Source of the DNA: Holophagales bacterium
Lineage (GTDB): Bacteria > Acidobacteriota > Thermoanaerobaculia > UBA5066
Length of the DNA: 64,000 bases
Assembly (NCBI GenBank): GCA_016719485.1
Contig: JADJZB010000021.1
Location: 582,093-646,092 of the forward strand
Direction of reading: 5' to 3'
Shown here in pieces: positions 37,112 to 47,645 of this stretch. The position numbers were made by a program, and so were the translations under genes. The stretch's first letter is position 1. Each line of letters opens with the position of its first letter. Below the pieces are notes generated by a model. The model was not told the DNA's origin. It saw nothing but the letters and a program-made list of their open reading frames with translations, and searched no databases.

Positions 37112-37993
37112 TTGCCGGGAACCGCCCCGCGCTCGAACGTTCTGGCCTGGATCGCCTACGCGGTCTGCGCGATCGTCTGGGGGAGCACGTACTTCGCCAT
37201 CGCCGTCGCGCTCGAGTCGTTCCCGCCCTACGGGATGGTTGCGGTCCGTTTCGGCGTCGCCTCGGTCCTCACCCTGGGGGTCGCGCGCCTGTTCCGGGAG
37301 CCGTGGCCAGCGCGAAAGGAGCTGCCGCACCTGGCCCTCGTCGGCGTCCTCCTCCTCGGCATCTGCAACGCTCTCATCGTCTGGTCGGAAACGCGGGTCA
37401 CGTCGGGCGTCGCGGCGGTCCTGGCCGCGCTCACGCCCGCCTGGTTCGGCATTCTGACGGCCCGGACGGAGCCCCTCGGCGCTCGTGGGTGGATCGGGAC
37501 CGGCCTCGGCCTCGCGGGAGTGGTCCTTCTCGTCGGACCGGGAACGAGCGGCGGAGTCGACCTCGTCGGCGTCGCGGCGATCCTCCTCGCGACCTTTCTC
37601 TGGGCGGTCGGAACGCTCCATCACCGGAAGTACGTGAGGGGAGGAGGCGCCCTGACGAACGCGGGCCTCGAGATGCTCGCCGCAGCCATTTTCGGAGCGA
37701 TCCTCGCGCCGTTCGGAGGGGGCTTCGTGAGCGGGGCCGTCACGCCGAAGGCGCTCCTGGCCATCGGATACCTTGCCGTCTTCGGTTCCTGCCTCGCCTA
37801 CACGGCCCACCTCTATCTGACGAAAACCTGGAGCCCTGCTCGCGCGGGGACTTACGCCTACCTCAATCCCGTCATCGCCGTCCTGCTCGGGGCGGCCTTT
37901 CTCGGAGAGGCTTTCAACGCTCGAATGGCGCTCGGGATGGCCGTCGTCCTGGTGGGCGTCGCCCTCGTCCAGTACCGGTCCCAGCGAGGCTGA
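37112..37993 (+). CDS. EamA/DMT-superfamily transporter
   Basis: A 293-residue inner-membrane protein with about ten hydrophobic helices arranged as two EamA halves. Signatures: AIVWGSTYFAIAVALES in the first helix pair, ALTPAWFGILTARTEPLG at the end of the first half, LATFLWAVGTLHHRKYV at the start of the second, and AYLNPVIAVLLGAAFLGEAF near the end. TTG 37112 is the probable start because no ATG precedes the first helix. Family members export amino acids or small metabolites; the substrate is unknown, though coupling to RidA suggests an amino-acid-related compound. Confidence 0.87.
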   Translation: MPGTAPRSNVLAWIAYAVCAIVWGSTYFAIAVALESFPPYGMVAVRFGVASVLTLGVARLFREPWPARKELPHLALVGVLLLGICNALIVWSETRVTSGVAAVLAALTPAWFGILTARTEPLGARGWIGTGLGLAGVVLLVGPGTSGGVDLVGVAAILLATFLWAVGTLHHRKYVRGGGALTNAGLEMLAAAIFGAILAPFGGGFVSGAVTPKALLAIGYLAVFGSCLAYTAHLYLTKTWSPARAGTYAYLNPVIAVLLGAAFLGEAFNARMALGMAVVLVGVALVQYRSQRG

Positions 37994-38189
37994 AGCCGCC
38001 CGTCCGGGCTGTCGGATCCTCTCGCGAGGCGTCCCGCCGCGCGCCTTCAGCAACGGGACCCGCAGCCTCGCAGGTTTGATTCGAGGCCAGGGCGGGTCCA
38101 TCCTCCCAGCTGGGGGAATCCCTTCCGGAAGGTGGAGCCATGCCCGTCGATATCCTCGTCCTGAACGGCCACGCGTGTCGGGTGCAGGC

Positions 38190-41100
38190 GTGAAGCGGTT
38201 CACGCTTCCCGCTTTCGCCCTCCTCCTCGCGTCGCCTTTCCTCCTCGCCAGCGAGCCGCAGACCGATCCTCGCCAGTGGATGATCGAGCTGGACGGGGAG
38301 CCTGCCGTCGAGAGCTGGCTCAGGGCGGGCGCAGCGGGACGTAAGGCTGCGCTCGGCGCGTCGGTGGCCCGGGTCGCGGAGCTGGAGAGCGTCCAGCTCC
38401 GGGTCGAGGAGCTGCTGGCGGCCCCGGAAATCGGCGCCCGCGTTCAGTACCGGACGCAAAGAGTCTTCAACGGTATCGCGGTCTTCCTCGACCCGTCCCG
38501 GGTCGACGCGATTCGCGCCCTGCCCGGCGTGAAGGCGGTGAGACCCCTCGTTCTCCATTCTCCGGCCAACTCCACGAGCGTGCCCTTCCTCGGCGTGCCG
38601 CAGCAGGTGTGGCAGGCGTACGGAAACACGGGCGAGGGCGTGAAGGTCGGGATCATCGACAGCGGCCTCGACTACCAGCACGCTATGTTCGGCGGGAACG
38701 GTGCGGAGGCCGACTACAGGGCCAACGACCGGACGGTGGCCCCCGACGCGTACTTTCCCACCGCGCGTGTCGTCGGCGGGTACGATTTCGCCGGCGACGC
38801 CTACGGCTCCGGCGGCGCGGCGAGGCCCGACCCCGATCCGATGGACTGCGACGGGCACGGGAGCCACGTGTCGGGCACCGTCGGCGGTTCGGGCGTGAAG
38901 GACGACGGCACGACCTTCCCGGGGCCCTACGACGGCAACGTCCCGTTCTCGTCCCTGCGCATCGGCCCGGGAGTCGCTCCCAGGGCGAGCCTCTACGCGC
39001 TGCGCGTCTTCGGCTGCTCGGGATCGACGGGCCTCGTGACGCAGGCCCTCGAGTGGGCAGTCGACCCGAACAAGGACGGGGACTTCTCCGACAGGCTGGA
39101 CGTCGTCAACATGTCGCTCGGCTCCGAGTTCGGGGAGAGGGACGACGCGAGCGCGCTGGCGACGGACAACGCCGCCCGTGCCGGAGTCGTGGTCGTCTGC
39201 TCGGCGGGGAACAGCGGCGACACTTACTTCGTCACGGGAAGCCCGGGGTCCTCGGACTTCGCGATCTCGGTCGCAGCATCGGTCGACTCCGGAATCACGG
39301 CCGGCTCGCTCCGGGTCCTTCAGCCCTCGTCCGTCGCGGGTCTCGTCGAAGCGGGGACGGCCGCCTTCGGGGGCACGCCCCCGGGCGGCGGGACTGTCGG
39401 ATCCCTCATCCCGGCCACTCCGGCGGATGCCTGCGCGACGATCACGAACGGGCCCGCTCTGAGCGGGAAGGTCGCCCTGATCAACCGGGGCGACTGCACC
39501 TTCGTCGACAAGGTCAAGCGGGCACAGGCCGCAGGCGCCGTCGCGGTCGTCATCGCCAACAACGCCGAGGGGACCCTGAACATGGGCGGAACCGACGCGA
39601 CTGTGACGATCCCGTCGGTCCTGATCTCCCTCTCCGACGCCAACGAGCTGAAGGCCCAGCTCGTGAGCGACGTCGTCGTCGCACTCTTCCCGGGGTCCGA
39701 CACCCTCGCCTCCTTCTCGTCCCGGGGACCGCGGCGGGAGAGCGTCCCGGCCGGGCCCAAGCCCGACATCGCGGGACCGGGCGCGTCGATCACCTCCGTC
39801 CAGACGGGCGTGACGTTCTCCGACAGGCACGGGCTTCGAGTTCACCGGCGGGAGCCCGTCCGCGACCTTGTCGGGAACGTCGATGGCCGCGCCGCACCTG
39901 GCGGGGGTGATGGCGCTCGTCAGGAAGGCCCACCCGGGGTGGACGCCCGCGGAGCTGAAGGCGGCCGTGATGAACACCGCCGGGTTCGACGTCAGCAGCC
40001 ATCCGCCGGCCGGATCGCTGCCGGTCTACGGGCCGTCCCGCGTCGGTGCCGGGCGCGTCGACGCGGCCCGCGCGATCGCCACGACCGTCCTCGCCTTCAA
40101 CGACGAGCGCCCCGAGCTGGTCAGCCTCGCCGCGTTCGTCGAAGGAACGGCGCCCGTGACGGCGGTGCGGAAGGTCCGCGTCGTCAACAAGGGGGCGGTC
40201 CCCGTGACTCTGACGCCGGGGTGGGCCGGCGCCGCCACGATCCCGGGGGTCCGCGTCGACGTCCCGGCGGCACCGATCGTCGTCCCGGCCGGGGGTGCGA
40301 CGACGTTCGACGTGAACGTCGTCCTCGTCGATCCGACCGCGGTGACGCACGCGCCCGAACCGACGCTCGTCCTCGCGCAGGGAAGCTATGCGCCGCTGTC
40401 GAACCGGTTCTGGATGGCCGAGGCGGGAGGGGTCGTGACGCTCGCAGGCGCGGCGGCCGGGACGCTTCGTGTTCCGCTGCACGTCGTCGCACGTGGCCAG
40501 TCCGAAGTGAGGGCGGCCTCTCGGGCGCTGGGAGCTCCGGTGTCGGGTGGAGCGTTCACGATTCCACTCGTGGGGACGGGCCTGAAGACGGGGCCGCTCC
40601 TGCCTGTCGACGTCGTGTCGACCGTGTCGGCCTTCGAGCTGCACGCCGAGAGCCCGAAGAAGGCCGGGACGAGCGCCGCGCGCGCCGCCGCCGACCTCGC
40701 GTGGGTCGGCGCTGCGAGCTCCGTGCCCGCGACCGGGCTCGGAACCGATGCGACGGTCTGGTTCGGCGTGGGGACCTGGGGAGAGTGGGTGAGTCCGTCG
40801 GAGGTCACGTTCGAGATCGAGATCGACCGCAACGGAGACGGCATCGCCGACGCGAAGGTGAGGACGCTCCAGACGGGAGACGTGGAAGACCCCGCGAGCT
40901 CCGGGGAGACCGCCGACCCGACCGACGTCCACGTCGCCTTCACGTCGGCGAGCGCGCCGTCTTTCGGGACCGGGACGTTCCGCTACCTGAACGTCGACCC
41001 GGCCGCGCGGGACACGAACCTCTTCGCGTCGAACGTCGTCGTGATCCCGGCCCCGGCGGGTTCGACGGGTCTCGGTCTGTCGCCTGGAAACGCCCGGTTC

Positions 41101-43059
41101 CGGTACCGCGTTTCCACGTCCAGCACCTTCGTCGGAAGCGTGGACGAGACGGCGTGGCTGACCTTCGACGCCCAGAAGCCGGGCTACTCGGTGCTCGCGG
41201 CGGACGGCACGCCCTTCCACGACGACCTCGGAGGCACCGCTCTGCCGGCGCGGTACGACGCGGCGGCGGCGCAGGCGACCGGGGCGCTCGGAGTGCTGCT
41301 GCTCCACCACCACAATGCCCAGGCCTCGCGGATCGAGACGCTGACGGGGCGCAATACGCCGCCGACCGTGTCGATCGCGGAGCCTCTGCCGGGATCGACG
41401 GTCGACGCCGGGTTCCCCGTCCGCTTCCGCGCGGTGGGGACCGATGCCGACGGAGGCGACCCGCTGACGTACGTCTGGAGCTTCGGCGACGGCCGGACGG
41501 CGGCGGGGGCCGACGTGACGGCGTCGTTCGCGCGCGCCGGGTCGCAGGTCGCCCGCGTGACCGTCACCGACGGCGCCGGAGCCACCGCGACGGCCGAGGT
41601 GTCGTTCAACGTGCGCGAGCCGCAGGGCGTGACGGGGGCGTCGGCGCTGCTGCCCGTCGTCCTCGACGTGCGCGGCGTGGGGGGCGCGCCGTTCACGACG
41701 GAGGTGACGCTCGTCTCCAGGGCTGCCGCGGCCTCGCGCGCCCTGCTGTCCTACACGGCCTCGGCGGGCTCGGGCACGGGCTGGGCGGGGCTGGAGCTGG
41801 CGGCGGGGGAGACGCGGATTCTCCCCGACGTCATCGACTTCCTGAGGTCCCAGGGCCTCCCGATTCCCGACGACGGCACGAACCAGGTGGGTACCCTGCG
41901 CGTCACGCTCGTCGGCGCGACGAGCGCCGCGGACCTTTTCGTCGGCGGACGGACGTCGACGCCGGGAGACGGGGGGAGCTTCGGCCTCTTCTATGCGGAC
42001 GCGGCGACCTCGACCGCGACCGCGATCGTCGCGGGCCTCCAGGAGAACGACGCGATGAGGTCGAACCTCGCGGTCGTGAACGCCGGGGCCGAACCGGTGA
42101 CCCTCGCGATCCGTCTCCACGGTCCGCTCGGCGAAGACCTCGGGACGCTCGAGAACGCGGTCCTGCCGGCCTGGGGCTGGCAGCAGTACAACCGGCCCCT
42201 GCTCGGGGAGGCCGCATCCGGAAGGGCCCTCGTGACGCGGATCTCGGGGACATCCCCGTTCTCGGCCTACGGAGTGCTGAACGACGCGGGGACCTCGGAC
42301 GGCTCGTTCGTCCCGCCGCTCTTCCCGGGCGCCGCGGGGCCCGCGGACCGGATGATCCCGGTCGTCCTCGACGTCAAGGGTCTCGGCACGAGCCGCTACG
42401 CGACGGAGGTGACGCTCGCGAACCTCGGCGCCGCGCCGCTCGCCCTCACCCTCACGTACGGCGCGACGGCCCAGTTCGGAGGCGGTTCGGGCTCGGTGCC
42501 GCTGACGCTCGCAGCGGGGGAGCAACGCATTCTCCCGGACGCGATCTCCTTCCTGCGCGCCGGAGGACTCGCGATTCCGGGCGGCGGGGCCAACGTCGCC
42601 GGCTCGCTCCTCGTGAAGGCTCCTGCCGGCACCTCGGTCGGGGTCCTCGTGGCGGGAGCGCGGACCTACACGGGGTCGACCCTGCGGCCCGGGACGTTCG
42701 GCGTCTACTACCCGGGCCTGACTGCGGCCGAGTCGGCCGACGGCCCGGCGTGGGTGCACGGCCTGCAGCAGAACGCGTCGATGCGCTCCAACGTCGCGTT
42801 CGTCAACGTCGGTGACGCCGGCGCCGTGACGCTCCGGGTCACTTTCTACGGCGAGGCCGGGCAGGCTCTCGAGAGCCCCGAGGAGTGGACTCTCGGCAGC
42901 GGCGAGTGGAAGCAGCTGGGCCTTCCCCTCGGCACGCGGGGCGCCACGGCGGGATCCGCGAGGATCGAGAGGATCTCGGGAACGTCGCGATTCATCGCCT
43001 ACGGGGTCCTGAACGACGAGGCCACCTCGGACGGGAGCTACCTGCCGATGACGCGGTGA
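38190..43059 (+). CDS. Secreted subtilisin-like (S8) protease with PA, PKD and tandem C-terminal repeats (one frameshift)
   Basis: GTG 38190 opens a signal peptide (FTLPAFALLLASPFLLA). After an inhibitor-like propeptide the S8 domain has D157 (VGIIDSGLDYQ), H223 (DCDGHGSHVSGT) and, after the break, Ser in SGTSMAAPHLAGVMAL. A PA domain (VDKVKRAQAAGAVAVVIANN) is inserted between His and Ser. The frame shifts near 39828 (DRHGLR for GTGFEFTGGSPSATLSGTSM), just before the catalytic Ser, and continues to 43059. Downstream are a long beta-rich region, a PKD domain (PLTYVWSFGDGRTAAGADVT) and two ~225-residue repeats each ending AYGVLNDxxTSDGS. Total about 1,620 codons. It is a large extracellular protease that probably feeds amino-acid catabolism. 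One indel is likely an error. Confidence 0.88.
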
Positions 43060-43134
43060 CGGCCCGGCCGGCGCGGCCGGTCGAGGGCCCGGGGAGTGGC
43101 CGGCCCGCGAGGGACGGTCACTCCCGCGGACCCG

Positions 43135-45372
43135 CTAGATCAGAAAATCAAGACCTGACCCCAAGGCCTTCGTCCCGGCGTCGTAGCCGGAGGCGATCAG
43201 CTCGACGTGCCGGTCGTACTCGTTCAGGCGGAACTGGTCGACCGACGGCTCGACGAGGAGGTCGACGAAGCGCAGGCCGGAGCGCAGGGCCATGACGCTG
43301 TTGATCTCCTGGGTCCGGAGGAGAGAGCCGACGAGGGACGGGGCGCGCGTCTTCTTCGCCCACGGGAGGAGGCGGCCGCGCAGCACCTTCCAGCCCGAAA
43401 GCTCCGGTCCGAATCGGTAGGGCTTCACCTTGTCCACGGCGGGCGCGACGTTCACGCCGATCACGGTGCCGCAGTCGGCACGCGTCGCCATCCGTTCCAC
43501 CGGGAAGTTGTCGACGACGCCGCCGTCGACGATGACGTCTCCCTCTTCGATGATCGGCGGGAAGACGCCGGGAATCGACATGCTCTTGCGGACCGCCCGC
43601 CAGAGCGGGCCGCGCCGGTCGACGTCGATCCGGGCGCGGGTGAGGTTCGTCGAGATGCTGAAGAACGGCGTCCAGAGGTCCTCGATGGCGCGGTCGCCGT
43701 AGAGGGACTTCATGAGGCGCAGCACCTTGCCGCCGGACATCAGGGAGACGAGGGGAAGAGTCCGGTCGTAGATCCTCGAGGGGTCCGAGAAGGTCTCGGC
43801 GAGCGACACGAGCGGCGCGGCGGAGCCGTGGAGCGCGTAGCCGGCGGCGACGACGGCGCCCATGCTCGCCCCGCCGACGAGGTCGACGGCGATTCCCGCC
43901 TCCTCGATCGCGCGGATCACCCCGACGTGGGCGACGCCGCGGGCGCCGCCGCCGCCGAGGACGAGGCCCACGCCGCGCCCGGCGAGACGGCGGGCGAGGC
44001 GCTCCTCGTCGCGGCGGTTTCCCGGCCGGACGTGATGGTGGTCGGCGACGGCGCGTTGCGCGAGCCACTCCGACGTGCCCTGCGGCTGGGCTGTCGAGGC
44101 GGCGTGTACGAGAACGAGCTCGGTCCGCGCCGGGAGCTTCAGCGCGGCGAGCCTTTCCTCGATGGCGCCAGGCTCGGGGCTGGCGCCGGCGTCGGCGACG
44201 AGGACGATGCGGTCGGCCCGCCGCAGGCAACGCTCGCTCCAGACGGTCCACTCCACACCCGCGTCCAGGATGAGGAACCGGGTGCGGTCCTCGAGCTCGC
44301 GGAGCGAAACGTCGACGGCGAGGCTCAGGGGACCGGAGAGCGGGGTGTTGGCGGCTCCGGACCGTCCGTGGCGTTCATCGAAGGCCGCTGCGCCGAGGAC
44401 GAGCGTATCCCCGAGAGCTCCGAGGCGCTCGGCGAGCGTGCGCCCGAGGGCGAGGGACTCGGGGTCCTCCGTCAGCGGCACCAGCGCGATCGTGAGGCCG
44501 CCCGGCGCCTTCGCAGGGCCGGACGCGCGGGATCGGGGAGCGTGTCCGTTCATCTGGCGCTCGGCGACGATCGACGCCACCTTCAGCAGCGCCTCGGGGT
44601 GTCGGAGCGCGAAGCCCCGGAACGCCTCGCGGCTGAGCCGGATCACGTCGCTGTCGCGGAGGGCGAGGACGGTGGCCGAGCGAGGCAGCTCCGCCAGGAG
44701 GCCGAGCTCTCCGAGCGTGCTGAAGGCGCCCGTCTCCCGGACGGCGACGTCGGCGCCGTCCGGGCCCTTCACGATCGTCCGGAAACGCCCGGTGACGACG
44801 ACGTACATCGCGTCGCTCGCCTCCCCCTGCCGGATGAGGACCTCGCCCGCGGCCACGCGCCGCCACTCGACGGCCTCTTCGAGGTCGCGGAACGCCGAAG
44901 GTTCCGTGAGGCCGAAGAGCTCCTCCCAGACGCGGAGGAGCTGCGTGCGCCTGAGGCGGGGGCCGATGTCGGCCGTGAGCCGGGAGGCGATCTCGGGGTG
45001 GATGCGCGAGAGCTCGTCGAACCCGGACCGCAGCAGACGGACGAGCTCTCCGTCCGTGACGGCCGTCAGGGTCGCCGACCGGGGCTGCCCGGTGAGGACG
45101 GCCATCTCCCCGGCCCAGTCCCCCTCACCGAGCTCCCCGAGCGTCACCTCGGCCCCGGACGGCGTCGCGCCCGTGACGCAGAAGCGTCCGCTCTTCACGA
45201 CGAACATCGCATCGCCGGGGTCGCCACGGCGAAAGACCGTCTCCCCGGCAGTGACGCGGACCGTCGAGACGAGGGCGTCCACGGCTCCGCGGTCTGCGGC
45301 GGGAAGCGCGTCGTACTCGGGATAGTGGAAGAGAAGGGCCCCATCACCGGAGCGGGCGGCTCGTTCGTGCAT
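43135..45372 (-). CDS. cNMP-regulated patatin-like phospholipase (NTE type)
   Basis: A 745-residue protein with RBS GGAG and ATG 45372. Two cyclic-nucleotide-binding domains come first (ETVFRRGDPGDAMFVVKSGR and GEVLIRQGEASDAMYVVVTG). A degenerate ATPase-like region follows (about 285-450). The patatin domain has the oxyanion loop GGGGARG (about 472), the nucleophile motif GGASMGA (about 500-504) and the DGG of the Ser-Asp dyad (about 614). This is the architecture of bacterial NTE-like lysophospholipases. No membrane helix precedes the cNMP domains. The last residues GSGLDFLI are encoded by a REP-like repeat, so the native C terminus may have been replaced by repeat insertion. Confidence 0.9.
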   Translation of the reverse strand: MHERAARSGDGALLFHYPEYDALPAADRGAVDALVSTVRVTAGETVFRRGDPGDAMFVVKSGRFCVTGATPSGAEVTLGELGEGDWAGEMAVLTGQPRSATLTAVTDGELVRLLRSGFDELSRIHPEIASRLTADIGPRLRRTQLLRVWEELFGLTEPSAFRDLEEAVEWRRVAAGEVLIRQGEASDAMYVVVTGRFRTIVKGPDGADVAVRETGAFSTLGELGLLAELPRSATVLALRDSDVIRLSREAFRGFALRHPEALLKVASIVAERQMNGHAPRSRASGPAKAPGGLTIALVPLTEDPESLALGRTLAERLGALGDTLVLGAAAFDERHGRSGAANTPLSGPLSLAVDVSLRELEDRTRFLILDAGVEWTVWSERCLRRADRIVLVADAGASPEPGAIEERLAALKLPARTELVLVHAASTAQPQGTSEWLAQRAVADHHHVRPGNRRDEERLARRLAGRGVGLVLGGGGARGVAHVGVIRAIEEAGIAVDLVGGASMGAVVAAGYALHGSAAPLVSLAETFSDPSRIYDRTLPLVSLMSGGKVLRLMKSLYGDRAIEDLWTPFFSISTNLTRARIDVDRRGPLWRAVRKSMSIPGVFPPIIEEGDVIVDGGVVDNFPVERMATRADCGTVIGVNVAPAVDKVKPYRFGPELSGWKVLRGRLLPWAKKTRAPSLVGSLLRTQEINSVMALRSGLRFVDLLVEPSVDQFRLNEYDRHVELIASGYDAGTKALGSGLDFLI
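43143..43162. repeat. REP-like unit forming the patatin C terminus
   Basis: GAAAATCAAGACCTGACCCC, identical to the unit at 45489 and to the right arm at 36634 apart from one base. It lies inside the last codons of the patatin gene, just before its TAG. Confidence 0.75.
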
Positions 45373-45458
45373 GTCAGACAGGCTCCTTCGACGGTGACCG
45401 ACTGGAACGGGATCGACGCGGATGGTAGCGGAACGGGGCGCCCCGCGACGCGGCCGCG

Positions 45459-45487
45459 TTAACGCAGCGCTGCGGGGAATCTATAAT
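45459..45487 (+). promoter_or_regulatory. Promoter of the allantoinase-like gene
   Basis: -35 TTAACG (45459-45464), 17-bp spacer, perfect -10 TATAAT (45482-45487). Transcription would begin inside the REP unit that follows immediately, about 40 bases before the coding start at 45535. Confidence 0.6.
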
Positions 45488-45488
45488 G

Positions 45489-45508
45489 GAAAATCAAGAC
45501 CTGACCCC
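45489..45508. repeat. REP-like unit in the allantoinase leader
   Basis: GAAAATCAAGACCTGACCCC, one base after the TATAAT of the promoter; exact copy of the unit at 43143. The transcript's 5' end would therefore contain the repeat. Confidence 0.75.
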
Positions 45509-45534
45509 TGCCGAAGGACTAAGATCCGCGACGG

Positions 45535-46944
45535 ATGGGCTCGAAACGGCTCTTCACGGACCTGCACGTTCCCTCCGGTGGCAGCTCCACGCGGCCGGCG
45601 GAGATCCTCGTCGAGGGGGAGCGGATCGCGGCCGTTGCGGGCCCGCGGGAGCTCCCCCGCGGCGACGTCGAGATCGCGAGCCTGGGTGGGCGGCTCGTGC
45701 TGCCGGGTGCGATCGACGGGCACGTCCACTTCGACGACCCCGGGTTCACGCACCGCGAGACGTTCGAGACGGGGACGCGCGCCGCGGCGGCGGGGGGCGT
45801 GACGACGGTCGTCGACATGCCCTGCACGTCGCTCCCGCCGGTCACGACCGCCTCGAGCCTGAGAAACAAGCTGGCCGTCGTCGCGCCGAAGGCGCACGTC
45901 GACTTCCTCTTCTGGGGGGGGGTCTCGGGGAACTCGATCCGGGAGGGAGACTGGCGTCGTGACGTCGCCGAGCTCGTTTCGGAGGGGGTCGGGGCGTTCA
46001 AGCTCTATCTCCTCTCGGGCATGGAGACCTACCGCGACCTGTCTCCCGACGAGATCCGCGAAGTGCTCTGCGAGCTCTTCCTGCACGGCGTGCCGGCCGG
46101 GATCCACGCAGAGGACCGCGCCCTCGTACTGGAGGCGACGCAGAGGCTGCAAGGCTCCGGGGACGCGTCGCCGCTCGCCTACGCCGCTTCGCGGCCGGCC
46201 GCGGCCGAGGTGAGAGCGGTCGCGACGATGCGGAGGCTCTGCAGGGAGACCGGAGCGCGCGTCCACGTCGTGCACCTCGCCTCGGGAGAGGCGCTGGAGG
46301 AGGTCGAGGGGGCGCGTCGCGAGGGGCTGCCCTTCTCGGCCGAGACCTGCCCGCACTACCTCGCCTTCACGCAGGAGGACCTCGAGACGCTCGGCGCGCT
46401 CCTGAAGACCGCTCCCGTGGTCAAGACGGCGGCCGACCGGGAAGCGCTCTGGCGAGGCCTTGCGACCGGCGCGCTGCAGCACGTGGCGACGGACCACGCC
46501 GCGGGGGAGTGGCCGCGCGAGAAGACGACCGGTTCGATCTGGAGCGACTACGGCGGCGTTCCGGGCGTCGAGCTGATGGTTCCGTACCTCTACTCGGAGG
46601 GCGTGCGGAAGGGCCGGATCAGTCTCGAGCGGATGGTGCAGCTCGTCTCGTCGGAGCCGGCCCGGTTCTTCGGGTGCGGCCGGCGGAAGGGGCGGCTCGA
46701 GCCGGGGTTCGAAGCCGACTTCTGCGTTCTCGACGCGGAAGAAGAGTGGACGGTGAAGCCCGAGGGGCTCCACAACCTGAACCGCTACACGCCGTTCGCG
46801 GGGCGGACGTTCACGGGGCGCGTCGTCTCCACCGTCGTGCGGGGCCGGACCGCGTTCGAGCGCCGCTCCGACGGAAGCGAGGTCTTCGCAGCCGCCGGAA
46901 CCGGCCGCTTCGTGAAGCGGGAGGAGAGGGTTCCGAGGGCCTGA
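45535..46944 (+). CDS. Allantoinase/dihydroorotase-family cyclic amidohydrolase
   Basis: A 469-residue amidohydrolase. Metal site residues appear in order: H63 and H65 in DGHVHFDDPG, carboxylated K156 in GAFKLYLL, H191 in GIHAED, H247 in VHVVHLAS and D320 in VATDHA. The segment ETFETGTRAAAAGGVTTVVD followed by MPCTSLPP is typical of allantoinases (PyrC-type dihydroorotases usually have HxHLREPG). Opening of the allantoin ring is thus the best guess, with hydantoinase or dihydroorotase as alternatives. No other purine-degradation gene is adjacent. The REP unit and a good promoter lie directly upstream, and the gene is transcribed alone. Confidence 0.8.
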   Translation: MGSKRLFTDLHVPSGGSSTRPAEILVEGERIAAVAGPRELPRGDVEIASLGGRLVLPGAIDGHVHFDDPGFTHRETFETGTRAAAAGGVTTVVDMPCTSLPPVTTASSLRNKLAVVAPKAHVDFLFWGGVSGNSIREGDWRRDVAELVSEGVGAFKLYLLSGMETYRDLSPDEIREVLCELFLHGVPAGIHAEDRALVLEATQRLQGSGDASPLAYAASRPAAAEVRAVATMRRLCRETGARVHVVHLASGEALEEVEGARREGLPFSAETCPHYLAFTQEDLETLGALLKTAPVVKTAADREALWRGLATGALQHVATDHAAGEWPREKTTGSIWSDYGGVPGVELMVPYLYSEGVRKGRISLERMVQLVSSEPARFFGCGRRKGRLEPGFEADFCVLDAEEEWTVKPEGLHNLNRYTPFAGRTFTGRVVSTVVRGRTAFERRSDGSEVFAAAGTGRFVKREERVPRA

Positions 46945-47144
46945 TCCGGTCGTGCCCGCGCGGCCCGGGAGACGCGTCGCTGCAGCTTCCGTCGCCGGGA
47001 GGAGCAGCCCGGAGACGACACGTTGCCGGGGACGCGGATCTGGTCCGTGTGTATCAGATCGAATGAAGAGTTTGCCTCAGGCGGGCCAGCGGAATCCGAA
47101 CCAGATTCTCACGCATCTTCCAGCCGGGGAGGAGTGCAGGTTTT

Positions 47145-47645
47145 ATGAGTCGACCTCTGGGGCACGCACTGCACCTGTTTCGGATGGCGGGGCTGTTCGT
47201 CGTGGGTATCGCCGTTTTCCTGGTCGTGCGCTGGATGCTCGTTCCGGACGGCTTCGGCGCGCTGGGACACTTCCGGGCGGGGGCCCTCGAAGACAACCGG
47301 GCGCACGCGGCCGTCCACGCGGGCCGCGCGGCCTGCGCCGACTGCCACGCGGACGAACCGGAGCGGCTGAAGACGGGCCCCCACGCGAAGATCGGCTGCG
47401 AGGCCTGCCACGGCGCGCTCGGCGCGCACGCGGCGGCGGAGACCGACGCGAAGCCCGTGAAGCCGGATTCGGGAAAGCTCTGCCTCGTCTGTCACGCGCA
47501 GAGCGTCGGCAAGCCCGCTGGTTTCAAGCAGGTCGACCCGAAGGAGCACGGGGACGGGAGCGGAAGCTGTGGCGGCTGCCACGACCCGCACGCGCCCGAC
47601 AAGGAGCCGGCGGCATCCCCGGCAGAGGAGCAGAAGAAGACATGA
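47145..47645 (+). CDS. Membrane-anchored tetraheme cytochrome c
   Basis: A 166-residue protein with an uncleaved N-terminal anchor (GLFVVGIAVFLVVRWMLV) and four CxxCH haem sites: CADCH 64-68, CEACH 85-89, CLVCH 113-117 and CGGCH 142-146. The haem domain would face the periplasm. RBS GGAGGAG precedes ATG 47145. The stop overlaps the next gene by ATGA. Together with the FeS and NrfD genes it resembles the periplasmic DsrJ-DsrO-DsrP part of quinone-interacting complexes, with this protein as DsrJ-like electron carrier. The upstream 200 bases (46945-47144) hold nothing recognised. Confidence 0.87.
   Translation: MSRPLGHALHLFRMAGLFVVGIAVFLVVRWMLVPDGFGALGHFRAGALEDNRAHAAVHAGRAACADCHADEPERLKTGPHAKIGCEACHGALGAHAAAETDAKPVKPDSGKLCLVCHAQSVGKPAGFKQVDPKEHGDGSGSCGGCHDPHAPDKEPAASPAEEQKKT

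Noticed and set aside
47060..47085. Resemblance of GAAGAGTTTGCCTCAGG to the 5' end of 16S rRNA
   Set aside because: Only a few bases match and nothing downstream resembles rRNA.
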